From: Pricia mediterranea
Lineage (GTDB): Bacteria; Bacteroidota; Bacteroidia; Flavobacteriales; Flavobacteriaceae
Reading direction: 5' to 3'
Length of the DNA: 64,000 nt
Assembly: GCF_032248455.1 (NCBI RefSeq)
Contig: NZ_JAVTTP010000001.1
Span: forward strand, 434,001 to 498,000
Shown here one piece after another: positions 17,761 through 26,985 of the stretch. The stretch's first letter is position 1, and every line of letters begins with the position of its first letter. The notes under the pieces were generated by a model. The model was given only the letters and a program-made list of their open reading frames with translations, did no database searches and was not told the origin of the DNA. The position numbers were made by a program, and so were the translations under genes.

Positions 17761-19401
17761 TTAAACGGTTCTTCCGGTATTGATGACATTGATGCCATTG
17801 AACCGCGTGGTCGAACTACCGTGGGATACGGCACTGACCTGGGGCGGTTGCCCCTTGCCGTCAAAGAACGAACCGAACAGACGATAATCATTTTCATCGC
17901 AGATCTTGGCACAGGAATTCCAAAATTCCTGGGTGTTCGACTGGTAGGCCAGATCGTTGAGCATGCCCACTATTTCTCCGTCCTTGATCTCATAGAACAC
18001 CGTACCCCCGAATTGAAAATTATAGCGCTGCTGATCGATGGAGTAGGATCCGCGACCGGCGATATAAATACCTTTCTCCGTGTTTTTGATCATTTCGTCC
18101 ACAGTGTACGGTTCTTTGCCCGGTTCGAGCGAGATGTTCGGCATGCGCTGGAACTGCACGTCGTTCCAGCTTTGGGCGTAGCAGCACCCGTGGGATTTGT
18201 TCTGATCGATAATGTGCACCTGATCGCGAATGGCCTGGTAGTTCACCAATATGCCATCCCTGATGATATCCCATTTTTTGCACTCCACTCCCTCGTCATC
18301 ATAACCTACGGCCCCCAAGGAGCCCGTTTGGGTCTTATCGGCCACAATATTTACGATATCGCTTCCGTATTTGAAATCGCCCGACTTCCATTTGTCGAGG
18401 GTGGCAAAGCTGGTACCGGCATAATTCGCCTCATACCCTAGCACCCGGTCGAGTTCGGTCGGGTGACCGACGGATTCGTGGATAGTCAGTCCCAGATGAT
18501 TGGGTTCGAGCACCAGATCGTATTTTCCGGGTTCCACGGATTTGGCGGTGAGCATTTCCTTGGCCTGTTTTGCGGCCATTGTGGCATCCTCCACCATATC
18601 GTAACTCTTGCGGTACAGGGTAAGGCCCGCTGCGCCCTTGAGCTTCTCCGAATTTAGTCCATCCATATACTCATACCCCATCCCCATAGGCGCACTCATG
18701 GCATCCCTGGTCTTAAACTGGCCGGCGGCCTGATCGACTGCCGTAACCCCGAAGGTCGGCCATATCCGGTGTACGTCTTGATCGATGTACGAGCCGTCGG
18801 TAGAGGCGAAATATTTTTGTTCATTGACCATAAACAGGGCGGAGTTCACAAAGTTGGCCCCATTGTCGAGGGCGGCCGCATTGGCGTTCAGCAGTAAATC
18901 GACCTTCTCGGAAATCGGCACTTCCTTAAAATCCTTTTCAATCGGAGTCTTCCAGGAAACCTCTCCCTTTCCCGCTACCGGCGCCAGTTGAACCGGCTCT
19001 GTTTGGAACTTGGAATTGGCTTTGGCGATGGCCACCGCCTGCTCGGTCGCCTTCTTTATACCGTCTTCGGTCACCGAATTGGTAGAGGCAAAGCCCCAGG
19101 TGCCGTTGGCGATTACCCGTATCCCGATACCGAAGGACTCGGTGTTCACCACGTTCTGTACCTTATCCTCACGGGTGAACACATATTGGTTCAGGTAGCG
19201 CCCGATCCGTGCGTCGGCATACGAAGCGCCCATCGACTTTGCGGTATTGAGGGCTACATCGGCCATTCGTTTTTTAACGATCTTATCCATTCCGGGCGCC
19301 AGTAGCGCTTCGGTGGGGATTTGCTTGCCCATCAAGGCCCCCGGCACCAACAGTGCACCTGCCCCCATACTGGATAGTTGTACAAAATTTCTTCGTTTCA
19401 T
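17761..19401 (-). CDS. tldD: TldD-family zinc metalloprotease with twin-arginine leader
   Basis: A 546-residue TldD. It has the zinc-binding HESVGH (about residues 308-313) after EPNHLGLTI, and the family end with GRGSYSIDQQRYNFQFGG and DGEIVGMLNDLAYQ. The N-terminus MKRRNFVQLSSMGAGALLVPG is a twin-arginine-type export leader (KRRNF then a hydrophobic run), whereas classic TldD is cytosolic, so this copy is predicted to be exported or anchored. It is preceded by the conserved 17-codon ORF plus hairpin leader and starts at ATG 19399-19401. tldE follows directly. Confidence 0.9.
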   Translation of the reverse strand: MKRRNFVQLSSMGAGALLVPGALMGKQIPTEALLAPGMDKIVKKRMADVALNTAKSMGASYADARIGRYLNQYVFTREDKVQNVVNTESFGIGIRVIANGTWGFASTNSVTEDGIKKATEQAVAIAKANSKFQTEPVQLAPVAGKGEVSWKTPIEKDFKEVPISEKVDLLLNANAAALDNGANFVNSALFMVNEQKYFASTDGSYIDQDVHRIWPTFGVTAVDQAAGQFKTRDAMSAPMGMGYEYMDGLNSEKLKGAAGLTLYRKSYDMVEDATMAAKQAKEMLTAKSVEPGKYDLVLEPNHLGLTIHESVGHPTELDRVLGYEANYAGTSFATLDKWKSGDFKYGSDIVNIVADKTQTGSLGAVGYDDEGVECKKWDIIRDGILVNYQAIRDQVHIIDQNKSHGCCYAQSWNDVQFQRMPNISLEPGKEPYTVDEMIKNTEKGIYIAGRGSYSIDQQRYNFQFGGTVFYEIKDGEIVGMLNDLAYQSNTQEFWNSCAKICDENDYRLFGSFFDGKGQPPQVSAVSHGSSTTRFNGINVINTGRTV

Positions 19402-19450
19402 GCGTTTAAATCCTTTTAATTACCTGAAAATTAATTAATTAAAAAATTGA

Positions 19451-19473
19451 GAGCGCAGGCAACCCCTGCGCTC
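19451..19473 (-). promoter_or_regulatory. hairpin of leader A
   Basis: Perfect 9-bp GC-rich stem with a 5-nt loop (GGTTG on the transcribed strand), 15 nt after the leader ORF stop. It is followed by TCAATTTTTTAATTAATTAA, so it could act as an attenuator-type terminator before tldD. Confidence 0.65.
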
Positions 19474-19487
19474 CCGCATTAAAAATT

Positions 19488-19541
19488 TTAAACATTGCCT
19501 TTTCTGAAGAAATTTTTAAAATTCGTTAATGCTCGTTTCAT
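19488..19541 (-). CDS. 17-aa leader peptide, copy A
   Basis: MKRALTNFKNFFRKGNV, stop TAA at 19490-19488. The copy at 63726 encodes MKQALKNFKNFFKKGNV: 14 of 17 residues are identical, the length is the same, and all changes are conservative or basic-to-polar. Conservation of length, frame and stop in two unrelated loci supports translation. The peptide is basic with three Phe. It could act as a ribosome-stalling or attenuation leader for tldD, or as a small product in its own right. Confidence 0.65.
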   Translation of the reverse strand: MKRALTNFKNFFRKGNV

Positions 19542-19581
19542 ATAATTCCGCTATCGATTCGTTTCTTTTTGAATAGTCCGT

Positions 19582-19589
19582 CAAAAATA
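19582..19589 (-). promoter_or_regulatory. -7 box of the tldD leader transcript
   Basis: TATTTTTG on the minus strand, a perfect TAnnTTTG, about 40 nt upstream of the leader ORF start. Confidence 0.5.
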
Positions 19590-19717
19590 GACGAACGGAT
19601 GTAATGCCCATGAGAAAAGTAGTGCACAATATAAGCAAAAGCCGCATTAAGGCATAGCGGGTTTCGTTTTATGCAAGCATTTAACATTATGATTCACAAT
19701 CCGGCCCCAATATCATC

Positions 19718-19753
19718 AAAAAACCCCATCCGCATACACTGCGAACGGGGTTT
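19718..19753 (-). terminator. intrinsic terminator after rpsA
   Basis: On the minus strand AAACCCC near 19753-19747 pairs with GGGGTTT near 19727-19721, with an inner TTCGC/GCGGA stem, followed by a T6 run. It lies about 30 bp past the rpsA stop. Confidence 0.75.
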
Positions 19754-19780
19754 CCTTTTCTTAAATGGAAAGGTCGATTT

Positions 19781-21634
19781 CTAATCGTTGCCTTCCATTT
19801 TCTTCTTCAGGGCCTGCAAGGCCTCGTTGGCGTCACCTAAAGTCGGCTTGGCCTCGTCGGCCGCAGCGGCAGCTTTCTTCTGGGCCTGCTTGACATTGCG
19901 GATTTCCTCTTCACGGAAAACAGCGGTGTGGCTAGCTACGACGCGTTTGAAGTCCTTATTGAACTCAATGATCTTGAATTCGGCCTCTTCGCCCTTGCCT
20001 AGCTTCTTGCCATCTTCCTTCTCCAAATGACGCTGCGGCACGAAAGCCGTAATGTCTTCGTTGAAATCGATGGTCGCACCTTTGTCCACCATATCGGTAA
20101 TGGCCGCTTTGTGTATCGTACCCAGGGCAAATTCCTTTTCGTATTTGTCCCACGGGTTTTCGGTGACCTGTTTGTGGCCGATACTTAGCTTGCGGCCCTC
20201 AACATCCAATTCTAGGACTTCGACCTCGATGGTATCGCCTACGTTGACGAATTCTGAAGGATGCTTTATCTTCTTGGTCCAAGAAAGGTCCGAGATATAG
20301 ATCAATCCGTCGATTCCTTCTTCCATCTCTACAAAGACACCGAAATTGGTGAAGTTGCGGATGATACCTTCGTGCCGCGATCCCACGGGATACTTAGACG
20401 TGATATCCGTCCATGGGTCCGGGGTCAATTGCTTAATCCCGAGGGACATTTTTCGGTCCTCGCGATCCAAAGTCAATACCACGGCATCGACTTCATCGCC
20501 GACGTTTACGAAATCTTGGGCGGAACGCAGGTGCGTCGACCACGACATTTCGGATACGTGTATCAAACCTTCAACACCTTCGACCACCTCGACAAAGGCA
20601 CCGTAATCGGCAATGACCACGACCTTACCTTTGACTTTGTCGCCAATTTTGATCTCATCGCTCAAGGCATCCCAAGGATGTTTCTCAAGCTGCTTCATAC
20701 CCAATTGGATACGGGATTTGTTCTCGTCGAAATCGAGGATGACCACGTTGATTTTCTGATCCAGGTCCACCACCTCGTTGGGATGGTTGATCCTGCTCCA
20801 GGAGAGGTCTGTGATATGCACCAATCCGTCTACACCGCCTAGGTCTACGAACACACCGTAGGAAGTAATGTTTTTCACGACACCTTCCAAAACCTGTCCC
20901 TTTTCCAACTGGCTAATGATCTCCTTCTTCTGCTCTTCAATATCGGCCTCGATAAGGGCTTTGTGCGAAACGACCACGTTCTTGAATTCGTGGTTGATCT
21001 TTACCACCTTGAATTCCATCGTCTTACCTACGTACTGGTCGTAATCACGAATCGGTTTGACATCGATCTGCGAACCGGGCAAGAAGGCCTCGATCCCGAA
21101 AATATCGACAATCATACCGCCTTTGGTCCTACATTTTACAAATCCGCTTACGACCAGTTCTTCGTCGTAGGATTTGTTGATGCGCTCCCAGGCCATAATG
21201 GTCCTAGCCTTTCTGTGCGATAGTACCAGCTGTCCATTTTTATCCTCTCGGATGTCGATTAGGACATCGACCTTATCCCCTTCTTTCAAGTCGGGATTGT
21301 ACCGGAATTCATTTAAGGAGATCACCCCTTCGGACTTTGCGTTGATGTCGATGATCGCATCGCGCTCCGTCATATGGGTTACGGTACCTTCGACAACTTC
21401 CTCATCGGCGGTATCGACGAAATTCTCTGTAACGAGCTTTTCGAATTCCTGCAATTTTGCGTCGTCAACGGGTTCGATCCCCTCTTCGTATTTTTCCCAA
21501 TCAAAAGTATCCAGAAATTCCTGTGGATCCTGCTGGGGTTTTTCTTCTTTCTTTTCCTGTTCTTGTTGAACGTTTTGTTCCTGTTGTGCTTCGGTGGTCT
21601 CTTCCACCTCTGCCGTTGCTTTTTCGTCAGCCAT
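19781..21634 (-). CDS. rpsA: 30S ribosomal protein S1
   Basis: A 617-residue S1 of Bacteroidota size. A Glu/Gln-rich N-terminal extension (about residues 1-85) precedes six S1 RNA-binding repeats, seen as recurring G-x-V-x-x-[IV]-x-x-[FY]-G-[AV]-F-V-[DE] blocks (SYGVFVDLGGVDGLVHITDL, DYGAFVEVVEGVEGLIHVSE, NFGVFVEMEEGIDGLIYISD). S1 holds mRNA on the small subunit. A charged Ala/Lys tail ends the protein. A strong promoter (TTG at 21783-21781, TATTTTTG at 21760-21753) lies about 115 nt upstream, leaving a long 5' leader in which autoregulation is possible but not shown. Confidence 0.97.
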   Translation of the reverse strand: MADEKATAEVEETTEAQQEQNVQQEQEKKEEKPQQDPQEFLDTFDWEKYEEGIEPVDDAKLQEFEKLVTENFVDTADEEVVEGTVTHMTERDAIIDINAKSEGVISLNEFRYNPDLKEGDKVDVLIDIREDKNGQLVLSHRKARTIMAWERINKSYDEELVVSGFVKCRTKGGMIVDIFGIEAFLPGSQIDVKPIRDYDQYVGKTMEFKVVKINHEFKNVVVSHKALIEADIEEQKKEIISQLEKGQVLEGVVKNITSYGVFVDLGGVDGLVHITDLSWSRINHPNEVVDLDQKINVVILDFDENKSRIQLGMKQLEKHPWDALSDEIKIGDKVKGKVVVIADYGAFVEVVEGVEGLIHVSEMSWSTHLRSAQDFVNVGDEVDAVVLTLDREDRKMSLGIKQLTPDPWTDITSKYPVGSRHEGIIRNFTNFGVFVEMEEGIDGLIYISDLSWTKKIKHPSEFVNVGDTIEVEVLELDVEGRKLSIGHKQVTENPWDKYEKEFALGTIHKAAITDMVDKGATIDFNEDITAFVPQRHLEKEDGKKLGKGEEAEFKIIEFNKDFKRVVASHTAVFREEEIRNVKQAQKKAAAAADEAKPTLGDANEALQALKKKMEGND

Positions 21635-21752
21635 GTGCCGAGTTCAATTTGTATTCCGCGATGCTACAAGAGTTGAACAATCGCCGCAGAAGTTGTTAAA
21701 ATAATTATTTTCAGTATTCCTTTTCCTCTTGCTGCCTTGTAAAAAAGGAGTG

Positions 21753-21783
21753 CAAAAATACGATATTCCTATGGTTTTAGCAA
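21753..21783 (-). promoter_or_regulatory. rpsA promoter (TTG-N20-TATTTTTG)
   Basis: Both Bacteroidota elements at consensus: TTG 21783-21781 and TATTTTTG 21760-21753 with 20 nt between. This is the reference promoter against which the activator-type promoters in this window, which lack the TTG element, can be compared. Confidence 0.75.
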
Positions 21784-21895
21784 CCCGAATCGAAAAAGAG
21801 AGCTGCCCGGGGAAAAGAATCTTAACAAGTTTTGATAAAATAGGCCAAATATCGTTACCTTGGGAGCTATTATTTATTCATTTAAAACGACGATC

Positions 21896-22276
21896 ATGAG
21901 TGTCAAAGAGAAATATCAGCCCGTGCTGGACCTGGGCGAGAAACTGAATATTAAGAATGGGGACGTATCCGTGGAGGATGGCATCCTAAAGGTAAAGGGA
22001 GAGGCCAAAACCCAGTATGAAAAAAACATCTTATGGGACAAGATCAAGGAAATCGGTGGAGAAAATCCTTCGGACATCAAGGCGAACATTACGGTGGCGG
22101 ACGAATCTATTTACGCCAGGCACGTGGTCAAAAGCGGCGAGTCGCTTAGCAAAATCGCCCAACATTATTACGGGGACCCGATGGAGTACAATAAGATATT
22201 CGAGGCGAACAAAGGTATTTTGGATAATCCCGATGTCATTCACCCTGATCAGGTCTTATTGATTCCGAACCGCTAA
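21896..22276 (+). CDS. Kbp/YgaU-like BON-LysM protein
   Basis: A 126-residue protein from ATG 21896; the ORF's upstream Met at 21860 lies in the likely promoter. The N-terminal half is a BON-like module (ILKVKGEAKTQYEKNILWDK, then DIKANITV). The C-terminal half is a LysM domain (VKSGESLSKIAQHYYGDPME to HPDQVLLIPN). This is the architecture of E. coli Kbp (YgaU), a cytoplasmic potassium-binding protein. No signal peptide is visible, consistent with that location. A bidirectional terminator follows at 22420. The exact ligand is inferred from the family. Confidence 0.87.
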   Translation: MSVKEKYQPVLDLGEKLNIKNGDVSVEDGILKVKGEAKTQYEKNILWDKIKEIGGENPSDIKANITVADESIYARHVVKSGESLSKIAQHYYGDPMEYNKIFEANKGILDNPDVIHPDQVLLIPNR

Positions 22277-22419
22277 AACAGGAGTGCCGGACGCAGTTTG
22301 ACCAGCACGATGCAGGATTCGGTCATCAACTTCCGAATGGCAAATCCCAACTTCCGAAAAAAGAAAATTCGATGCAGGCATCGGGGAATCCGACCTAAAC
22401 GATTAATGGAATCTATTAG

Positions 22420-22446
22420 AAGGGGCGACAAGTTTGGTCGCCCCTT
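22420..22446. terminator. bidirectional terminator between kbp-like gene and cmk
   Basis: AAGGGGCGAC 22420-22429, 7-nt loop, GTCGCCCCTT 22437-22446: a perfect 10-bp stem with T-rich sequence after it on the plus strand and A/T-rich sequence on the other side. It serves the convergent genes. Confidence 0.85.
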
Positions 22447-22540
22447 TATTAATTAAACCCCATCCGGCTACCCTGCGCAAACGACGGACAAGCAACTTAG
22501 TCGAGCAAACCACCAGCCAAATGGGGCACATTGAAAAAGA

Positions 22541-23245
22541 TTAGCTCGAACCCTCCTCTTTAGCGATGTATCGGCGCGCGATACTCTCCAGGCGTTCGAA
22601 CTGCTCTTTCAGCCCCATATCGCTATTATCGAAAACGATGGCGTCTTCGGCTTTCATCAGCGGGGAAAACTCACGGTGAGTGTCGATATAGTCGCGTTTT
22701 TGAACGTTCTCCAGTACCTCTTCATAGGTGACCTCCTCTCCCTTCTCCAAAAGCTCCTTATACCTTCGGGTGGTCCGCGCCTGAAGCGATGCGGTCATAA
22801 AAATCTTCAGGTCCGCATCGGGAAAAACGGTGGTACCGATGTCGCGACCGTCCATAACGATGGCCTTGTCCCTTCCCATCTCCCTTTGCATATCCACCAG
22901 CTTGTAGCGCACCTGCTCTATCTCCGCAATGCGACTAACGTATTGGGAAACCTCCATTTGGCGGATTTCCTTTTCGACATTTTCCCCGTTCAGGTACATC
23001 TCCGAAAATTTCAACTTATCATTACGAACAAATTTCAACTGTATCTTCGGAAGCAAGCGTACCAGTGCCGGGATGTTTTCGATCCCGTTCGCGATAAATC
23101 CGTTACGCATTGCGAAAAGTGTTACCGCCCTGTACATGGCCCCCGTATCGACATATACGTATTCCAGGGCCTTGGCCAATTGCTTGGCCAAAGTACTTTT
23201 TCCGGTCGACGAGTAGCCATCGATGGCGATAGTGATATTTCGCAT
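22541..23245 (-). CDS. cmk: cytidylate kinase
   Basis: A 234-residue kinase that phosphorylates CMP and dCMP with ATP. Clear motifs: P-loop IDGYSSTGKSTLAKQLAKAL (residues 7-26), DTGAMYRAVTL with the nucleotide-binding Arg, and VMDGRDIGTTVFPDADLKIF, followed by the ARTTRRYKEL lid and DYIDTHREFSPL. The start ATG (23243-23245) overlaps the lon stop by one base (TAATG), so the two genes are translationally coupled. Confidence 0.95.
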   Translation of the reverse strand: MRNITIAIDGYSSTGKSTLAKQLAKALEYVYVDTGAMYRAVTLFAMRNGFIANGIENIPALVRLLPKIQLKFVRNDKLKFSEMYLNGENVEKEIRQMEVSQYVSRIAEIEQVRYKLVDMQREMGRDKAIVMDGRDIGTTVFPDADLKIFMTASLQARTTRRYKELLEKGEEVTYEEVLENVQKRDYIDTHREFSPLMKAEDAIVFDNSDMGLKEQFERLESIARRYIAKEEGSS

Positions 23246-25713
23246 TATAACTTTTTCGGATGTTTTACTTTTTGCCCCGTAATCGCAATATCGACCACTT
23301 CGTGCATGTCCGTTACGTAGTGGAATTTCAGTCCCTTCAAATAATCCTCCTTAATTTCCAGGATGTCTTTTTCGTTATCCTTACAAAGAATGATTTCTTT
23401 TATCCGCGCCCGTTTTGCGGCCAGTATTTTTTCTTTGATACCGCCGACGGGAAGCACTTTGCCCCGCAACGTGATCTCTCCTGTCATGGCCACGCTCTTC
23501 TTGACCTTTTTCTGGGTAAAAAGGGATACGAGGGAGGTTAGCATTGTAATTCCCGCACTGGGCCCGTCTTTGGGGGTAGCCCCTTCAGGTACGTGAATAT
23601 GCACGTTATATTTCTCGAATACCCCGGGGTCGATTCCGAAACGGTCTGCATTGGATTTGATGTACTCCATCGCGATGGTGGCGGATTCCTTCATCACCTT
23701 GCCCAAATTTCCAGTAATATTTAAGGTGCCTTTCCCTTTGGAGAGGATGGACTCGATAAACAGTATATCGCCCCCGACACTCGTCCACGCCAACCCTGTT
23801 ACCACCCCGGCCACATCGTTGTTTTCATACTTGTCGCGGTGCATACGGGCGGGACCTAAGATCTTTTCGACGTCGTCTTTGGAAATCTTTATGTTATATT
23901 CCTCCTCGGTAGCGATGTTTTTGGCGGCATAACGCACCATTTTAGCAATCTGTTTTTCAAGGGCGCGCACTCCGGATTCCCGGGTGTAGCCCTCTACGAT
24001 CTTCTCCAGCTGGGGCTTTCCGATTTTAATATCCTTCGAGGTAAGACCGTGTTCCTTCAACTGTTTCGGCAGCAAGTGCTTTTTGGCAATCATGACCTTT
24101 TCCTCGATGGTATAGCCTGTTACCTTGATGATTTCCATCCGGTCACGAAGCGCCGGCTGGATGGATGACAGACTATTGGCCGTAGCGATAAACATAACCT
24201 TGGAGAGGTCGTAGCCCATCTCCAGGAAATTGTCGTAAAACTCATTGTTCTGTTCGGGATCCAGCACCTCCAACATGGCGGATGACGGGTCGCCCTGATG
24301 GCTACTGGCCAGTTTATCGATTTCATCTAGGATAAACACGGGATTCGAGGTGCCCGCCTTTTTCAGGTTCTGGACTATTCTACCGGGCATGGCGCCGATA
24401 TAGGTCTTTCGGTGCCCTCGAATTTCCGCTTCATCCCGCAGACCGCCAAGGGACATCCGCACATATTCCCTGCCCAAAGCTTCCGCGATGGATTTTCCAA
24501 GGGAAGTTTTCCCCACCCCTGGAGGCCCGTATAGGCAGAGGATCGGCGATTTCATATCGTTCCGTAGCTTTAACACGGCCAAATATTCGATAATACGTCG
24601 TTTGACATCTTCAAGTCCGTAATGGTCCCGATCTAGAATTCTTTCCGCCCTTTTTAGGTCGAACTTGTCTTTCGAGTATTCGTTCCAAGGCAAATCAAGA
24701 AACAGGTCCAGGTAATTTCTTTGGATGGAATACTCCGCGACCTGCGGGTTCATGCGCTGTATCTTGGTGAGCTCCTTGTTGAAGTGTTTGTCCACTTTTT
24801 TGGACCACTTTTTCTTCTTGGCCCTGGCCTTCATCTCCAGAATCTCGTCGTCATGGGATACCCCGCCCAGTTCTTCCTGAATGGTCTTCATCTGCTGGTG
24901 CAGAAAATACTCCCGCTGCTGTTGGTCCATATCGCTGCGCACCTTACTCTGAATGTTGTTCTTGAGCTCCAGTTTCTGTAGCTCGACATTCATATATTTT
25001 AGGGTGGCCAGAGCCCGCTCTTGCAGACTGTTGATTTCGAGAAGCTCTTGCTTTTCCTTTACCCTCAGATTGAGGTTCGAGGATACAAAGTTGATCAAAA
25101 AGGAGTTGCTCTGGATATTTTTGATGGCAAAGGAAGCCTCACTGGGGATGTTGGGATTATCCTTGATGATGCGAAGTGCCAAATCCTTTATCGATTCGAT
25201 AATGGCCAAAAACTCCTGTCCGTCTTTCTCCGGCCGAGCCTCCGCAGTTTCGCGGACGGTGGCGGTCAAATACGGTTTTTCGGTCAGTATTTCGGCTACC
25301 TCAAAGCGTTTTTTACCCTGTAGGATGACGGTCGTGTTGCCATCCGGCATTTTAAGCACCCGCAAAATCCGCGCTACCGTCCCCAACGTGTTGATATCCT
25401 TGGCATTGGGATTTTCGGTTTCCTCGTCCTTTTGGGAAACGACGCCGATTACCTTCGAACCGTTGTTGGCGTCCTGTATCAAATTGATAGAAGTATCCCT
25501 TCCCGCCGTAATCGGAATCACGACCCCCGGAAAGAGAACGGTATTTCGAAGCGGCAATATTGGCAAGGTTTCCGGCAATTTTTCATTGGCCATTTCCTCT
25601 TCGTCCTCCGGCGTTAGCAACGGAATCAATTCTGCATCCTCGTCGATGGACTGCAACGACATATTGTCAAAATCTGAAAAATTAGAATCTCCCATAGGTA
25701 TATTTTCGGTCAT
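23245..25713 (-). CDS. lon: ATP-dependent protease Lon
   Basis: An 822-residue LonA. It has an N-terminal substrate domain from [19 protein letters not shown], a coiled middle, the AAA+ core (Walker A GPPGVGKT near residue 395, Walker B FILDEIDK, sensor [19 protein letters not shown]) and a C-terminal serine protease domain with catalytic Ser in DGPSAGITM (about residue 720) and Lys in [15 protein letters not shown]. It degrades damaged and regulatory proteins in the cytoplasm. An acidic Asp/Ser-rich head of about 40 residues precedes the domain. It is transcribed with cmk downstream. Confidence 0.97.
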   Translation of the reverse strand: MTENIPMGDSNFSDFDNMSLQSIDEDAELIPLLTPEDEEEMANEKLPETLPILPLRNTVLFPGVVIPITAGRDTSINLIQDANNGSKVIGVVSQKDEETENPNAKDINTLGTVARILRVLKMPDGNTTVILQGKKRFEVAEILTEKPYLTATVRETAEARPEKDGQEFLAIIESIKDLALRIIKDNPNIPSEASFAIKNIQSNSFLINFVSSNLNLRVKEKQELLEINSLQERALATLKYMNVELQKLELKNNIQSKVRSDMDQQQREYFLHQQMKTIQEELGGVSHDDEILEMKARAKKKKWSKKVDKHFNKELTKIQRMNPQVAEYSIQRNYLDLFLDLPWNEYSKDKFDLKRAERILDRDHYGLEDVKRRIIEYLAVLKLRNDMKSPILCLYGPPGVGKTSLGKSIAEALGREYVRMSLGGLRDEAEIRGHRKTYIGAMPGRIVQNLKKAGTSNPVFILDEIDKLASSHQGDPSSAMLEVLDPEQNNEFYDNFLEMGYDLSKVMFIATANSLSSIQPALRDRMEIIKVTGYTIEEKVMIAKKHLLPKQLKEHGLTSKDIKIGKPQLEKIVEGYTRESGVRALEKQIAKMVRYAAKNIATEEEYNIKISKDDVEKILGPARMHRDKYENNDVAGVVTGLAWTSVGGDILFIESILSKGKGTLNITGNLGKVMKESATIAMEYIKSNADRFGIDPGVFEKYNVHIHVPEGATPKDGPSAGITMLTSLVSLFTQKKVKKSVAMTGEITLRGKVLPVGGIKEKILAAKRARIKEIILCKDNEKDILEIKEDYLKGLKFHYVTDMHEVVDIAITGQKVKHPKKL

Positions 25714-26166
25714 TCTGTCACTGATACAACAGACATCCCCTTTAATCTTTAGTTACAAAATCTCTGAAAGGCCTTGTAGTACGCGTCAAAGTACTACAAA
25801 CCATTTTCTTTCGCTGCTACTATGACAATTGTTGTGCCATATGTTTGGAATAGCTCCAAATTCCTGGCAGCGCGCTGAGGTTCCCCGGCAGAATTCGGTC
25901 CGTTCCTGAACAGGGCGAACGCATCAATAGAAGCACAAGGTAACAAAACTTCTTATGGGCTTCGGCGCAGACAGGTTCAATTTATTTGAACGTTGATGTC
26001 CGAAGCACAAGAACCTATGAATACGGTTTACTTTAAGAGCGGATAGAAGTCAATACGGCCAAAGACGTTCAACAGTTCTAAACCCACACTACATCCAGTG
26101 CGGGTAAATCGTGGGTGTTCACGTGCCGAAACGCATAGAAAGGTGAAGAGCTGTCGCCAATGGAAT
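25714..26166. other. 453-bp intergenic region, nothing recognised
   Basis: Between lon (upstream side) and the end of the CBS gene. Stops occur in all frames. I found no hairpin with a T tract, no TGA-N6-TCA palindrome and no plausible small CDS. Confidence 0.4.
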
Positions 26167-26580
26167 CTAACAGTTTTCCAAGAAATAATTGATCAGGTCC
26201 GTGGTGGTCACGATGCCCGATAAAATACCATCGTCCACCACTGGCAGTGCATGAAACTCTTTTTTGGCCAGCTGCTCAGCAACTTCCCGGACCGTATTTT
26301 GGGAGGTCACACTGATCACATTATTGGCCATTATCTGTTCGATGGTGAACATATCATAGACCGAATCATCTATTTCGTTTTCGTGCAATGCATCGGCAAA
26401 ACTGATTCGCATCAGGTCGGTGTAGCTCAACATGCCCCGAATCTGCGCTCCTGAAGTGACCGGTATGTGTCGAATACGATGTTTCTTGAACAGTCTTTCC
26501 GCAGTCGCCAAGTCATCTTCCAAGCTAAGGGTGATTAAATTTTTCGTCATAATCCGCGTAATAGGAACTCCTTTTTTCAT
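26167..26580 (-). CDS. tandem CBS-domain protein
   Basis: A 137-residue protein of two CBS repeats. The first spans about residues 8-65 (IMTKNLITLSLEDDLATAER, then RIRHIPVT, LSYTDLMRI), the second about 78-135 (QIMANNVISVTSQNTVREVA, then FHALPVVDDGILSGIVTTTD). CBS pairs usually bind adenine nucleotides and sense energy state. Start MKKGVPITRIM at 26580 matches the family; a longer reading from 26646 is possible. A TGA-N6-TCA site plus -7 box lies about 80-120 bp upstream and places it in the inferred FNR-like regulon. Free-standing, so the partner is unknown. Confidence 0.87.
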   Translation of the reverse strand: MKKGVPITRIMTKNLITLSLEDDLATAERLFKKHRIRHIPVTSGAQIRGMLSYTDLMRISFADALHENEIDDSVYDMFTIEQIMANNVISVTSQNTVREVAEQLAKKEFHALPVVDDGILSGIVTTTDLINYFLENC

Positions 26581-26657
26581 ATCTAAAAAAATAAATTTCA
26601 AATTCTGTTTTACTGGTATTCTACGTCTTCTAAGTACAGAAACCATCGTTCAAAATA

Positions 26658-26700
26658 TAAAATTAACATTGTTTTTATCTTGTCCATATGATATTTGTCA
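26658..26700 (-). promoter_or_regulatory. FNR-like site 1 and -7 box (CBS gene)
   Basis: On the minus strand TGACAAATATCA (26700-26689), a 23-nt gap, then TAATTTTA (26665-26658; TAnnTTTG with last base A). The palindrome is identical to those of the usp genes at 31829 and 39803. Confidence 0.65.
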
Positions 26701-26985
26701 GGTTGATGTGCCCAGCGCGTTCCTTATTGCGAAAAACGGATATATGCATTCTTATTTCAGGGTTCAGCTTTCGTGTTTTCGAGGCGTAATCGTCAGAACC
26801 CCTTACCCAATCCTCCCCTCGGAAACCGGATTGCGTTTGATCATTGGATATTTTTAAAGCTTCTGTTCAAATGAATTTCTAATACATCCCTCCCTAATAT
26901 TTAATGTCTACTTAAAACTCCGATTTCGGACTTGATTATCGCAATATCGTAAGAGATTACTCGTTATTTTAGAAAATCCCCCCAG

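Larger units (their letters stand above)
19402..19541 (-). promoter_or_regulatory. conserved leader, copy A (upstream of tldD)
   Basis: Read leftward: a 17-codon ORF (19541-19488), a 23-nt hairpin (19473-19451; GAGCGCAGG / CCTGCGCTC, loop of 5), an AT-rich spacer and GATTTAAACGCATG at the tldD start. The same order, with high base identity, occurs at 63726-63865 before the last gene of the window. The -7 box TATTTTTG at 19589-19582 would place the transcript start before the small ORF. Confidence 0.75.
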
